A DNA stretch of 12,727 nt from Pseudomonadota bacterium (GCA_021777635.1 JAJYDI010000045.1:1-12727), one strand, 5' to 3'. Shown: positions 1 through 6,832, counted from the stretch's first letter. Program-made: numbers and translations. The notes: generated from the letters alone by a model not told the origin.

Positions 1-1110
1 CTCGCGCACGTTGAAGAGCGTCGCCGGGGCGTGGCTGACCGCCTCGACCACCCGTTCCAGGGTCAGCGTGCCGGCGAACACCCGCTCCAGCGCGCACTGC
101 AGCGCGTACTGGACCAGCGGCAGCCCAGCGGGGGCGTGGTCGTAGTCGAGCGCCTTTTCCTGCGCCAGGTGCGGGGCGTGATCGGTGGCCAGCACATCGA
201 TGCGGCCCGCGGCCAGCGCGCGGGTGATCGCATCGCGGTCGGCGGCGGCCTTGATCGCCGGGTTGCACTTGATGCGGTTGCCGAGACGGGGATAGTCGGC
301 GTCGCAGAAGTGCAGGTAATGGACGCAGGTTTCGGCGGTGATGCGCTTGCCGGCAACCGGCCCCGGTTCGAACAGCGCCAGCTCGTCGGCGGTGGACAGG
401 TGCAGCACGTGCAGACGCGAGCCATGCCGGCGCGCCAGGTCGATCGCCAGTCGCGTGGACTTGATGCAGGCTTCGCGCGAGCGGATCAGCGGATGCTGTT
501 CGACCGGGATCGCCGCGCCGTAGCGCGCATGTGCGGCGGCGAGATTGGCCGCGATCGTCGGCGTGTCCTCGCAATGGGTGATGATCGGCACCGGCGCCTC
601 GCGGAAGATGCCGTCGAGCGTCGCCGGGTCGTCCACCAGCATGTTGCCGGTCGAGGCGCCCATGAACACCTTGATGCCGGGCGCGCTCAGCGGATCGAGG
701 CGGCGGATCGCGTCGAGATTGTCGTTGGTGGCGCCGAGGTAGAAGGCGTAGTTGGCGCGTGACACCTGGGCCGCGCGGGCGTACTTGGCCTCCAGCGCGT
801 CGCGATCGGTCGCGGGCGGGCGGGTGTTGGGCATCTCCATGAAGCTGGTGATGCCGCCGGCCACGGCGGCGCGCGATTCGCTCTCGATGTCGGCCTTGTG
901 GGTCAGGCCGGGCTCGCGGAAGTGCACCTGGTCGTCGATCATGCCCGGCAGCAGCCACAGCCCGGCCGCATCGACCACCTGCTCGCCGGCGCGCGCGGCC
1001 AGTTCGCCGGCGATGGACTCGATGCGGCCGTCGCGCACGCGCAGATCGGCGTGGAAGCGCCGGCCCTCGTTCACCAGTTCGGCAGAGCGGATCAGCCACG
1101 CATCAGTCAT
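1..1110 (-). CDS. pyrC: Dihydroorotase (3' end outside window)
   Basis: Catalyses reversible cyclisation of N-carbamoyl-aspartate to dihydroorotate, the third step of pyrimidine synthesis, in the cytosol. The frame is open from ATG at 1110 to the window edge (370 codons seen; the family is about 445-450, so about 80 residues are missing). Amidohydrolase landmarks are visible: the strand-1 metal motif DDQVHFREPG at residues 59-68, GIKVFMGAS with the lysine expected to be carbamylated (K147), ITHCEDT (H179), LHVLHLST (H237) and LATDHAPH (D310). The first His of the usual HxH is Gln61; I recall the same DDQVHFREPG form in Xanthomonas and Bacteroides dihydroorotases. Its ATG overlaps the yidD stop codon (ATGA), so the two are probably cotranscribed and translationally coupled. 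Allantoinase or hydantoinase are alternatives but fit the motifs less well. Confidence 0.93.
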   Translation of the reverse strand, partial: MTDAWLIRSAELVNEGRRFHADLRVRDGRIESIAGELAARAGEQVVDAAGLWLLPGMIDDQVHFREPGLTHKADIESESRAAVAGGITSFMEMPNTRPPATDRDALEAKYARAAQVSRANYAFYLGATNDNLDAIRRLDPLSAPGIKVFMGASTGNMLVDDPATLDGIFREAPVPIITHCEDTPTIAANLAAAHARYGAAIPVEQHPLIRSREACIKSTRLAIDLARRHGSRLHVLHLSTADELALFEPGPVAGKRITAETCVHYLHFCDADYPRLGNRIKCNPAIKAAADRDAITRALAAGRIDVLATDHAPHLAQEKALDYDHAPAGLPLVQYALQCALERVFAGTLTLERVVEAVSHAPATLFNVRE

Positions 1111-1364
1111 CGGTGTTCCTCTTCGGGGTGGCGGCAGCGTGCCAGGATGAAGCGTTCGGGGACAGGATCGAGCCCGCCGTCGCACAACGGCTGGCAACGC
1201 AGCAGGCGCCAGAGCGCGAGCACGCCGCCGCGCCGCGCCCCGAAGCGAGCCACCGCCACGCGCGCGTAATCGGCGCAGCTGGGATGAAAGCGGCAGCGCG
1301 ATCCGAGCAGCGGACTGAGCAGGCGCTTGTACAGGGCGAGCAGGAACAGGATCAGACGGGTCAC
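1107..1364 (-). CDS. yidD: Membrane protein insertion efficiency factor YidD
   Basis: Small protein (85 aa) of the YidD family, thought to assist the YidC/Sec insertase in placing inner-membrane proteins; it is peripheral at the inner membrane through an N-terminal amphipathic/hydrophobic helix. Seen here: the hydrophobic start (residues 1-20), then the family signature SPLLGSRCRFHPSCADYA (17-34) with its conserved cysteines, then the basic stretch and RCQPLCDGGLDPVPE (56-70). The start is GTG at 1364; no in-frame ATG exists upstream and no clear Shine-Dalgarno sequence precedes it. The family usually sits in the rpmH-rnpA-yidD-yidC cluster; here it precedes dihydroorotase instead. A sigma70-like promoter on this strand lies about 60-90 bases upstream. 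Confidence 0.92.
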   Translation of the reverse strand: MTRLILFLLALYKRLLSPLLGSRCRFHPSCADYARVAVARFGARRGGVLALWRLLRCQPLCDGGLDPVPERFILARCRHPEEEHR

Positions 1365-1404
1365 GCGAAGCGCCGATGCGGCGCGCGGAGGCGGTGCGCG
1401 GCGC

Positions 1405-1433
1405 TTGCTGGTGTAAGGTCTCTAGGCTATAAC
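1405..1433 (+). promoter_or_regulatory. Sigma70-type promoter of dksA
   Basis: TTGCTG (1405-1410), a 17-base spacer, and TATAAC (1428-1433) form a good sigma70 match in an otherwise GC-saturated region. The start of transcription should lie near 1440, leaving a leader of about 100 bases before the dksA ATG. The bases between the -10 and the predicted start (AGCCCGCC) are G+C-rich, the discriminator type that E. coli ppGpp/DksA represses. Confidence 0.65.
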
Positions 1434-1453
1434 AGCCCGCCGTCGCGCCTCAA
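1426..1453 (-). promoter_or_regulatory. Putative yidD promoter (minus strand)
   Basis: On the minus strand TTGAGG (1453-1448) is followed after 16 bases by TATAGC (1431-1426). The predicted transcription start is near 1419, giving a yidD leader of about 55 bases. The -10 shares its central TATA with the oppositely directed dksA promoter, so the two polymerases would compete. The -10 lacks the final T, so this is the weaker of the pair. Confidence 0.4.
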
Positions 1454-1542
1454 TGGCCGCGACGACGGAGCAGCAGCAATCGCCGCGGCATGCGGCGCGT
1501 CGCCCGCAAATTTCGGGCACGTTGGGGAGGCAGACGAAATGA
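1453..1542 (+). CDS. Possible 29-codon leader ORF overlapping dksA
   Basis: ATG at 1453 opens a 29-codon frame (beginning MAATTEQQQSPRHAARRPQI) whose TGA at 1540-1542 overlaps the dksA start in the arrangement ATGA. It fills almost all of the predicted dksA 5' leader. There is no Shine-Dalgarno sequence before it, and the predicted transcript start is only about 13 bases upstream, so initiation would have to be leaderless-like or weak. Third positions are mostly G/C, but that is uninformative in this composition. It may be chance; it is listed because of its position and exact overlap. Confidence 0.2.
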   Translation: MAATTEQQQSPRHAARRPQISGTLGRQTK

Positions 1543-2684
1543 AGAAATCCGCAACGCGGTCCAGGCCGACCAAGGCAGGTATCGCGGCCAGCAAGAGCAA
1601 GCCGGCGAGCAAGTCCCGACCGGTCGCGACGTCGCGGCCGCTGGCGAAGAAGCCGACGCCCTCGAAGAAGGCGACGCCCGCGAAGAAGCCGGCTCGGGCG
1701 AAGCGGCCGGCTTCCGCGAAGAAACCGTCTCCCGCGAAGAAGGCGACGCCGGCGAAGCGGCCGGTTCCCGCGAAGAAGCCGTCTCCCGCGAAGAAAGCAA
1801 CGCCGGCGCGCAAGCCGCCGGCAACGAAAAAGCCCGCGGCCACCCGCACGGGCACCTCCGGCAGGCACGTCGCCGCCGGGAAATCGATCGCGCGGCATGC
1901 GGCGGCGAAGCGGCCCGGCGCCAGCCGGAAAGCGGCGGCGCGCGGCGGCAAGTCGGCGCACCCCGCAAAGGCGGCCCGGCCCGTGGCGCGCAAGCCCGCG
2001 CCGGGCAAGCCTGCCGTTAAGACCAAGAGCAAGGCCAATGCCAGGCCGACGCACCAGCGGGTGATCAAGGCCGTTCCCGCGGCTCGGTCGTCAGCCAGCC
2101 CTGCGCGGCCAGCGGCCGCGGCGAATGTGCGTGCCATTGTCCCTCCCCCCATCCGTGTTCCATCCAGCAGGACCCTCGTGAAGTCATCCGCTCGCAAAGT
2201 CCCCGTCTCGCTTCCCGGCATCGATGCCGGCATCACCAAGGAGGATGGCCGTTACGCGCTGCCTCTTTCCGTCACCATCAAGCTGCCGCCCGGTTACCGT
2301 CCCTCCGCGAAAGAGGAGTACATGGGCCCGTACCAGCTGGCGTACTTCCGCGAGAAGCTGCGCAAATGGCGCGACGACCTGGTCGAGGAATCGCGCCAGA
2401 CCATGGAAAACCTGCGCGACGAGGTGCGCGACGTCGGCGACGACGCCGAGCGTGCCACGCGCGAAACCGAGAATTCGCTCGAACTGCGCACCCGCGATCG
2501 CTACCGCAAGCTGATTTCCAAGATCGACAACGCCCTGCGGCGCATCGAGGAAGGCCGTTACGGCTTCTGCGAGGAGACCGACGAGGAAATCGGGGTTGAG
2601 CGCCTGGAAGCGCGCCCGATCGCCACGCTGAGTCTGGATGCGCAGGAACGTCGCGAGCATCTGCAAAAGCAGATGGGCGACTGA
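1539..2684 (+). CDS. dksA: RNA polymerase-binding transcription factor DksA with long Lys/Pro/Ala-rich N-terminal tail
   Basis: DksA enters the RNA polymerase secondary channel and, with ppGpp, tunes initiation at stringent-controlled promoters. ATG 1539 is chosen because GGGGAGG (1524-1530) precedes it by 8 bases; the 381-residue product compares with 151 in E. coli. Residues 1 to about 220 are a low-complexity histone-H1-like tail of AKKP/AKRP units. Residues 261-381 align without gaps to E. coli DksA (offset 230): coiled coil, SLELRTRDRYRKLISKID, and the C-terminal globule FCEETDEEIGVERLEARP. Of the four zinc cysteines only C344 remains; the others are T347, S365 and A368, so zinc binding is unlikely. 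At the tip D71 and A76 are kept (D301, A306) but D74 is E304. Extended DksA proteins are, to my recollection, usual in Xanthomonadales. It is monocistronic, convergent with kynU. Confidence 0.93.
   Translation: MKKSATRSRPTKAGIAASKSKPASKSRPVATSRPLAKKPTPSKKATPAKKPARAKRPASAKKPSPAKKATPAKRPVPAKKPSPAKKATPARKPPATKKPAATRTGTSGRHVAAGKSIARHAAAKRPGASRKAAARGGKSAHPAKAARPVARKPAPGKPAVKTKSKANARPTHQRVIKAVPAARSSASPARPAAAANVRAIVPPPIRVPSSRTLVKSSARKVPVSLPGIDAGITKEDGRYALPLSVTIKLPPGYRPSAKEEYMGPYQLAYFREKLRKWRDDLVEESRQTMENLRDEVRDVGDDAERATRETENSLELRTRDRYRKLISKIDNALRRIEEGRYGFCEETDEEIGVERLEARPIATLSLDAQERREHLQKQMGD
1698..1805 (+). repeat. Two tandem 54-bp units (18 codons) in the dksA tail
   Basis: Codons 54-71 and 72-89 of dksA encode near-identical 18-residue units: AKRPASAKKPSPAKKATP and AKRPVPAKKPSPAKKATP. 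The DNA copies (1698-1751 and 1752-1805) differ mainly at third positions. Degenerate related units flank them (codons 36-53 and after 90), so the tail seems to have grown by in-frame duplication. Confidence 0.8.
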
Positions 2685-2773
2685 CGCCGGGGCCTGGCCT
2701 GCTCCCGAGCGGGTGCGCCGGCGACGCCCGCGTGCGGATCGCGTCGGCATGGGCAAGCCGTGCACTCGACACG

Positions 2774-2792
2774 CCCTGTCCCGCGGGACGGG
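2774..2792. terminator. Weak GC hairpin between convergent dksA and kynU
   Basis: The 119-base gap between the dksA and kynU stop codons holds a compact inverted repeat: CCC-T-GTCCC-GC-GGGAC-GGG, eight pairs with one bulged T. A second, looser GCGGG/CCCGC pairing lies at 2709-2731. Neither is followed by a T-run on either strand, so they are at best atypical bidirectional terminators. Confidence 0.3.
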
Positions 2793-2803
2793 TGGCGCGT
2801 CGC

Positions 2804-4081
2804 TTACTGGCGTGCCGCCCAGTCCTCGATGGCGAGCACGGCGCGCAGGTTGTCCATGTGCCGGTTGTACAGCGGCACCGGCGCCAGCCGGATCACGTCC
2901 GGCTCGCGCCAGTCGCCGATCACGCCCTGCGCGACGAGGTGCTCGAACAGCGCGCGCCCGGCACCGCGCCCGCCGCGCACGCGCAGGCTCAGCTGGCAGC
3001 CGCGCTGCGCCGGATCCGCGGGCGTGCGGATCTCCAGCACGCGGTCGAGGCGGGTGCGGATCAGCGTTTCCAGATGACCGGTCAGGCGCAGCGAGCGCTC
3101 GCGCAGGCGCGCCATGCCGACGCGCCGGAACGGTTCGAGGCTGGCATGCAGCGGTGCCATGGCCAGGATCGGCGGGTTCGATACCTGCCATCCCGCCGCG
3201 CCGGCTTCCGGCACGAACCCGGGAGCCATGCGAAAGCGGGTCGCCGCCTCGTGGCCCCACCAGCCGGCCAGCCGCGGTCGCGGCGTGTGCGCGTGGCGGG
3301 CATGCACGAAGCAGCCGGCCGGCGCGCCGGGCCCGCCGTTGAGATATTTGTAGCTGCACCAGACGGCGAAATCGCAGTGGCTGTCATGCAGCGCCAGCGG
3401 CACATTGCCCACCGCATGGGCCAGGTCGAAGCCGACGCAGCAGCCCTGGCGATGTGCCAGCTCGCTCAGTGCGCGCAGGTCCAGCAACTGGCCGCTGAGG
3501 TATTGCACGCCCGGCAGCAGCACCAGGGCGATGCGGTGGCCCTGTTCGGCCAGCGCGGCGGCAAACGCGGCGGTGCCGAAGTGCCCGTCGGCGTCCGGCG
3601 CCACCTCGATCAGGGCCGACCGCGGGTCGTGGCCGTGCAGCGCCAGCTGGCCGAGCACGGCATGACGGTCCGAGGGAAACGCGCCCTGCTCGATCAGGAT
3701 GGCGTGACGCTCCGGCGTCGGACGGTAGAAGCTGGCCATCATCAGGTGCAGGTTGACGGTGAGCGCGTTCATCACCACGACTTCCGCCGGCTCGGCGCCG
3801 ACCAGCGCGGCCAGCGTCGGCGCCAGTTCGTCCTGCATGCGCAGCCAGGGGTGTGCGCCTTCGAAATGGCCCTCGACCGCGCGCAGGGCCCAGCCGTCGA
3901 GCTCGCGCTCGAGGGCGGCGCGCACCGCGCGCGGCTGCAGGCCCAGCGAGTTGCCGCAGAAATAGGCCTGCTCGCCGCTGCCGTGCGGCGGAATCAGGAA
4001 TTCGTCGCGCAGCGCGCTGAGCGGATCGGCGGCGTCGAGTGCCAGGGCATGCGCTTCGCTCGCGGCCGCGTTCGCGTCCAT
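2804..4081 (-). CDS. kynU: Kynureninase
   Basis: PLP-dependent hydrolase that splits L-kynurenine (or 3-hydroxykynurenine) into anthranilate (or 3-hydroxyanthranilate) and alanine in tryptophan catabolism; in some Xanthomonadales the product feeds NAD synthesis. The protein is 425 aa, the usual bacterial length. Fold-type-I aminotransferase features are visible: YFCGNSLGLQP (40-50), HPWL (77-80), VVVMNALTVNLHLMM (101-115), GFDLAHAVGNVPL with the PLP-contacting D219 and H222, and the Schiff-base lysine K245 in CSYKYLNGGPGAPAG, then GWWGH (273-277) and WQVSNPP (298-304). ATG 4081 is chosen because it begins one base after the stop of the upstream gene (TGAGATG), which indicates translational coupling. 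Other kynurenine-pathway genes are not in the window. Confidence 0.95.
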   Translation of the reverse strand: MDANAAASEAHALALDAADPLSALRDEFLIPPHGSGEQAYFCGNSLGLQPRAVRAALERELDGWALRAVEGHFEGAHPWLRMQDELAPTLAALVGAEPAEVVVMNALTVNLHLMMASFYRPTPERHAILIEQGAFPSDRHAVLGQLALHGHDPRSALIEVAPDADGHFGTAAFAAALAEQGHRIALVLLPGVQYLSGQLLDLRALSELAHRQGCCVGFDLAHAVGNVPLALHDSHCDFAVWCSYKYLNGGPGAPAGCFVHARHAHTPRPRLAGWWGHEAATRFRMAPGFVPEAGAAGWQVSNPPILAMAPLHASLEPFRRVGMARLRERSLRLTGHLETLIRTRLDRVLEIRTPADPAQRGCQLSLRVRGGRGAGRALFEHLVAQGVIGDWREPDVIRLAPVPLYNRHMDNLRAVLAIEDWAARQ

Positions 4082-4082
4082 C

Positions 4083-4607
4083 TCAGCTGCCGAGGCTGCT
4101 TGCGACGGCATCGCAGCCGCGATCGAAAGCGGCGGTCCACGCCGGCCCGGCCTGGCTGGCCAGCGGCCGCACGCAGCGCAACTGCACGCCCTCGTCGCCC
4201 TTGAAGTAGTAGCTTTCGCGGTAGTACAGGCGTTGCCCGTTTTCCATGGCGGTGTAGACGAAGCGGCCGGAACCGGCGGCGCTGCCCGACTTGTACTGCG
4301 GCAGGCCGCGTGCCTTGGCCAGCCCGGCATCGACCCAGGTCTTGAAGGCCCGGGCATCGCTCACCGCATGCACGGAGACGGTGACGCGCGCCAGCACCTG
4401 GTGCCCGGTGGGCGATGGGTCGGGCACCTGGAAGGCGATGAACTGCGGATCGCCGTCGGCTTTCTCCATGATCTGCGGCCAGGTACCGGGCGCGCTGAAA
4501 CGCACGCTGCCGGCGGCGAGGCTGTAATCGGTGGCGAAGGCGTTGCCGCCGCAGGCAAGCATCAGTGCGACGAGGGTCAGTAGGCGCGACAGGTGGCGAT
4601 CGGACAT
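4083..4607 (-). CDS. Small exported protein of unknown function upstream of kynU
   Basis: 174 residues; I do not recognise the family with confidence. A Sec signal peptide is clear: basic start MSDRHLSR, hydrophobic LLTLVALMLACG, and an AFA cleavage site after residue 25, so the mature protein is probably periplasmic. C19 does not sit in a good lipobox (MLAC), so a lipoprotein is less likely. The mature part is mixed beta/alpha with RFSAPGTWPQIMEKA (36-50), FVYTAMENGQRLYYRESYYF (116-135) and two cysteines, C145 and C165, that could form a disulfide. Layout is loosely like small PsbP/DcrB-type domains, but that is a guess. GAGGAA about 7 bases before ATG 4607 is a good ribosome site. The stop is one base from the kynU start, so the pair is cotranslated. 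Confidence 0.8.
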   Translation of the reverse strand: MSDRHLSRLLTLVALMLACGGNAFATDYSLAAGSVRFSAPGTWPQIMEKADGDPQFIAFQVPDPSPTGHQVLARVTVSVHAVSDARAFKTWVDAGLAKARGLPQYKSGSAAGSGRFVYTAMENGQRLYYRESYYFKGDEGVQLRCVRPLASQAGPAWTAAFDRGCDAVASSLGS

Positions 4608-4716
4608 GGCAGTTCCTCGACAGGGAGCGCAGGGACGAGCGAGCCGGGCACGCCGCCACGCCGCGGCCGGATGGCCAGGGCGGTCGCTGCGCCGGCGCGC
4701 AGTGTAGCGCGGTGCC

Positions 4717-6702
4717 TCACGCGGTCGCCTCGTCCAGCGCGTGGCGCAGGGCGGCCAGTGCATCGGCGATGCGCGCGTGCAGCCGCGCCCGCGCGGCGTC
4801 ACCCGCGGCGGCGGGAGCGGAGGCCACACGCTCGCTTGCCGCGGTTGCGCGCGGATCGCGCACACGCGCGGCGAGCTGGCGCACCTGCATGGCAGCGATG
4901 GCAGCGTGCGGATCGCTGCCGGTGTCGCCGAGCGTCGCTTCCAGCGCCATCGCACTGCGCACCAGACGGCTGGCATGGGCAAACAGGCGTTCGATCAGCG
5001 CCAGCAGGGCGGTTGGCGTCGCCGGTTCGGCACGCAGCCGTTCCAGCGAGGCCAGCGCATTGCTGCGGGCAACGCGAGCCGCGGCGCGCGCGTGCGCCCG
5101 CCGCTCGCGGTCGCCGCCGCTGGCCAGCGTTTCAAGATAAAGCGCATAACTGTCCAGCATCAGCGCGAAGGCGGTCCGCACGCGACCGCGCTCCCAGGTG
5201 GGCCAGACGAGATATCCCGCCAGCGCCGCTGCGCAGGCCAGCACGGTGGCGATCGCGCGGTCATGCAGCGACTGCGCCGGCGACAGGCCATCAAGATCGA
5301 GCAGGATCACCACGGTGCCGGTCAGTGCCGCCACTGCCAGCGCGTAGTTGGCACTGGCCAGCCAGCGGAACAGGAAGCACAAGGCGGCCAGCATCGCGAT
5401 CTTCGCCGCCAGGCCCGGCGCCAACAGCAGCAGCACCGAGGTCAGCACCAGGCCGAGCAGGGTGCCGATCGCGCGCAGCAAGCCGAATTGCAGGGTCGAG
5501 GCAAAGTCCGCGCGCAGCACGATCGCCAGCGTCATCGGCAACCAGTAGCCGTGCGCCAATCCGAGCACGTGCTCGGCGGCGACACCGAGCGCCAGCGCGA
5601 ACGCCATGCGCAGCGCGTGGCGGAAGGCGACCGCGCGCGGATTGAGGTTGGCGCGCAACTGCACCAGCGGTGCCGTGCCGCGCAGCGCCGGCGGCAGCTC
5701 GCGCTCGGCGCGGGCCGCGCGCAGCTCGCCGCGGCTGCCGGCCCAGTCGGCATTGCGGACCGCGGCGCCGAGTGCGCCGCCCAGCGCCGACAGATGCGGT
5801 TGCAGCGTCGCGGGCACGGTCGTCTGCGCCTGGTCGAGACGTTTCAGCGCGGTATCGGTCGTGCGTGGCGGATCGCCGCTATCGAGCGCGGTCGCGATCG
5901 CATCGAGCACGTCAGCGGTGTCCGCGCGCGCGGCATCGAGCGTCGAGGGCGTCGAATCCAGCTCGCTCAGCGCCAGCAGTTCGAGGCGAATGCGTTCGGC
6001 TTCGTCGAGCAGGACGCGGAATGCCTCCATGGCCCGGCCGCGTGCCTGATCGTGCCCGAGCAGGATGTCCTGCAGCGCGGTCAGCGCGTCGGTTGCTGCC
6101 GGTGGCGCATCGCGTGGCGGCGGGTGCCGGGCCAGTGCGGCGATCTCGCGATAGGTCTGCGCCAGCGCGGTGCGCTCGGGGCGATAGCGCTGCAGCGGCC
6201 AGGCGATGACCGCCAGCAGCGCCTGCAGCACGCCGCCGGCAAAGAGCAACGCGGCGGCATTGGCTGCGGCCGCAGGCGCCAGCGGGGTTGCCGCCGCGAT
6301 CACCAGCAGGATCATGCTGGTCATGCCGACCCGGGTCGCTGCGCTACCGAACAGCACCAGCATGCCGCCGGCGAAACCCCATGCCAGCGCGAGCGCGATC
6401 ATGGCATCGCGCTGGGCGCCGAACACGAAGCCTGCATAGCCCGACAGCGCGCCGCCCAGCGCCGCCAGCAGAATCGCCCGCAGCCGCTGCCGATACGGCC
6501 CGGGCTGATCGGAGAACATCACGTTCAGTGCGCCGGCGGCAACGCCGATGCCGGCATCGAGATGGCCGCCGAGCGCACCGGCGATCAGCGGCGCGGCGAC
6601 GCCCGCGGTGTTGCGCAGCGCGACGGCCAGCGGCACGTCGGGATGTTTGATGCGCAGCAGACTGTCGCGCAGCGTGCGGCGCAGGGACCAGGGGGACGCC
6701 AT
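4717..6702 (-). CDS. FUSC-family inner-membrane protein (YccS/AaeB-like)
   Basis: 661 residues from ATG 6702. The FUSC family (fusaric acid resistance, aromatic acid exporter AaeB, YccS) comprises inner-membrane proteins, several of them efflux components; substrate here is unknown. Two hydrophobic blocks are evident: residues about 25-170 (several helices, including LAVALRNTAGVAAPLIAGAL and MTSMILLVIAAATPLAP) and about 365-500, the FUSC_2-like block with GYWLPMTLAIVLRADFASTL and RAIGTLLG. Between them lies a soluble alpha-helical region (175-360), and a long Ala/Arg-rich helical tail follows. No adaptor or outer-membrane partner gene adjoins, unlike fusaric-acid or aaeXAB operons. An in-frame ATG at 6768 exists, but that extension runs through a palindromic repeat and looks noncoding; Shine-Dalgarno support is weak for both starts. 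Confidence 0.88.
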   Translation of the reverse strand: MASPWSLRRTLRDSLLRIKHPDVPLAVALRNTAGVAAPLIAGALGGHLDAGIGVAAGALNVMFSDQPGPYRQRLRAILLAALGGALSGYAGFVFGAQRDAMIALALAWGFAGGMLVLFGSAATRVGMTSMILLVIAAATPLAPAAAANAAALLFAGGVLQALLAVIAWPLQRYRPERTALAQTYREIAALARHPPPRDAPPAATDALTALQDILLGHDQARGRAMEAFRVLLDEAERIRLELLALSELDSTPSTLDAARADTADVLDAIATALDSGDPPRTTDTALKRLDQAQTTVPATLQPHLSALGGALGAAVRNADWAGSRGELRAARAERELPPALRGTAPLVQLRANLNPRAVAFRHALRMAFALALGVAAEHVLGLAHGYWLPMTLAIVLRADFASTLQFGLLRAIGTLLGLVLTSVLLLLAPGLAAKIAMLAALCFLFRWLASANYALAVAALTGTVVILLDLDGLSPAQSLHDRAIATVLACAAALAGYLVWPTWERGRVRTAFALMLDSYALYLETLASGGDRERRAHARAAARVARSNALASLERLRAEPATPTALLALIERLFAHASRLVRSAMALEATLGDTGSDPHAAIAAMQVRQLAARVRDPRATAASERVASAPAAAGDAARARLHARIADALAALRHALDEATA

Positions 6703-6743
6703 GGCTGCAGTCTCGCGAGCAAGCCGGCGCGGGGCAAGATGCG

Positions 6744-6768
6744 GATGCCATTCAAGGCATCTCGCCAA
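6744..6768. repeat. 25-bp palindromic repeat, copy A
   Basis: Exact 25-base match to copy B at 6849-6873, with core GATGCC-ATTCAA-GGCATC. In this copy the inverted repeat is short (6-7 bp) because the left flank has lost bases relative to copy B. It lies about 42 bases upstream of the FUSC start on the transcribed side. Confidence 0.85.
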
Positions 6769-6832
6769 TGCCGGTCAGGTCGTCGCGAGGGGGCGTCCCT
6801 GCCGCGTACTCCGCTCGGCCTCCTGCCTCGCC

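Noticed and set aside
31..762. 243-codon plus-strand frame at the left edge
   Set aside because: Shadow of the dihydroorotase gene, which is open across the same region on the minus strand with all its motifs.
1113..1538. Upstream in-frame extension of dksA (142 extra codons)
   Set aside because: It crosses yidD on the opposite strand and the dksA promoter, and the ATG at 1539 has a strong GGGGAGG site.
1427..2239. Overlapping minus-strand frames opposite the dksA tail
   Set aside because: Leu/Arg or Ala/Gly/Phe-rich mirror images of the Lys/Pro/Ala repeat codons, not proteins.
2732..4204. 490-codon plus-strand open frame opposite kynU
   Set aside because: No recognisable motif; kynureninase motifs on the other strand explain the region.
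4701..4706. Minus-strand TACACT as a promoter for the exported protein and kynU
   Set aside because: Only 4/6 to a -10 and no acceptable -35 at 16-18 bases; not supported enough to list.
6703..6768. 22-codon N-terminal extension of the FUSC protein from ATG 6768
   Set aside because: It would begin inside palindromic repeat copy A and adds a sequence with no family resemblance.
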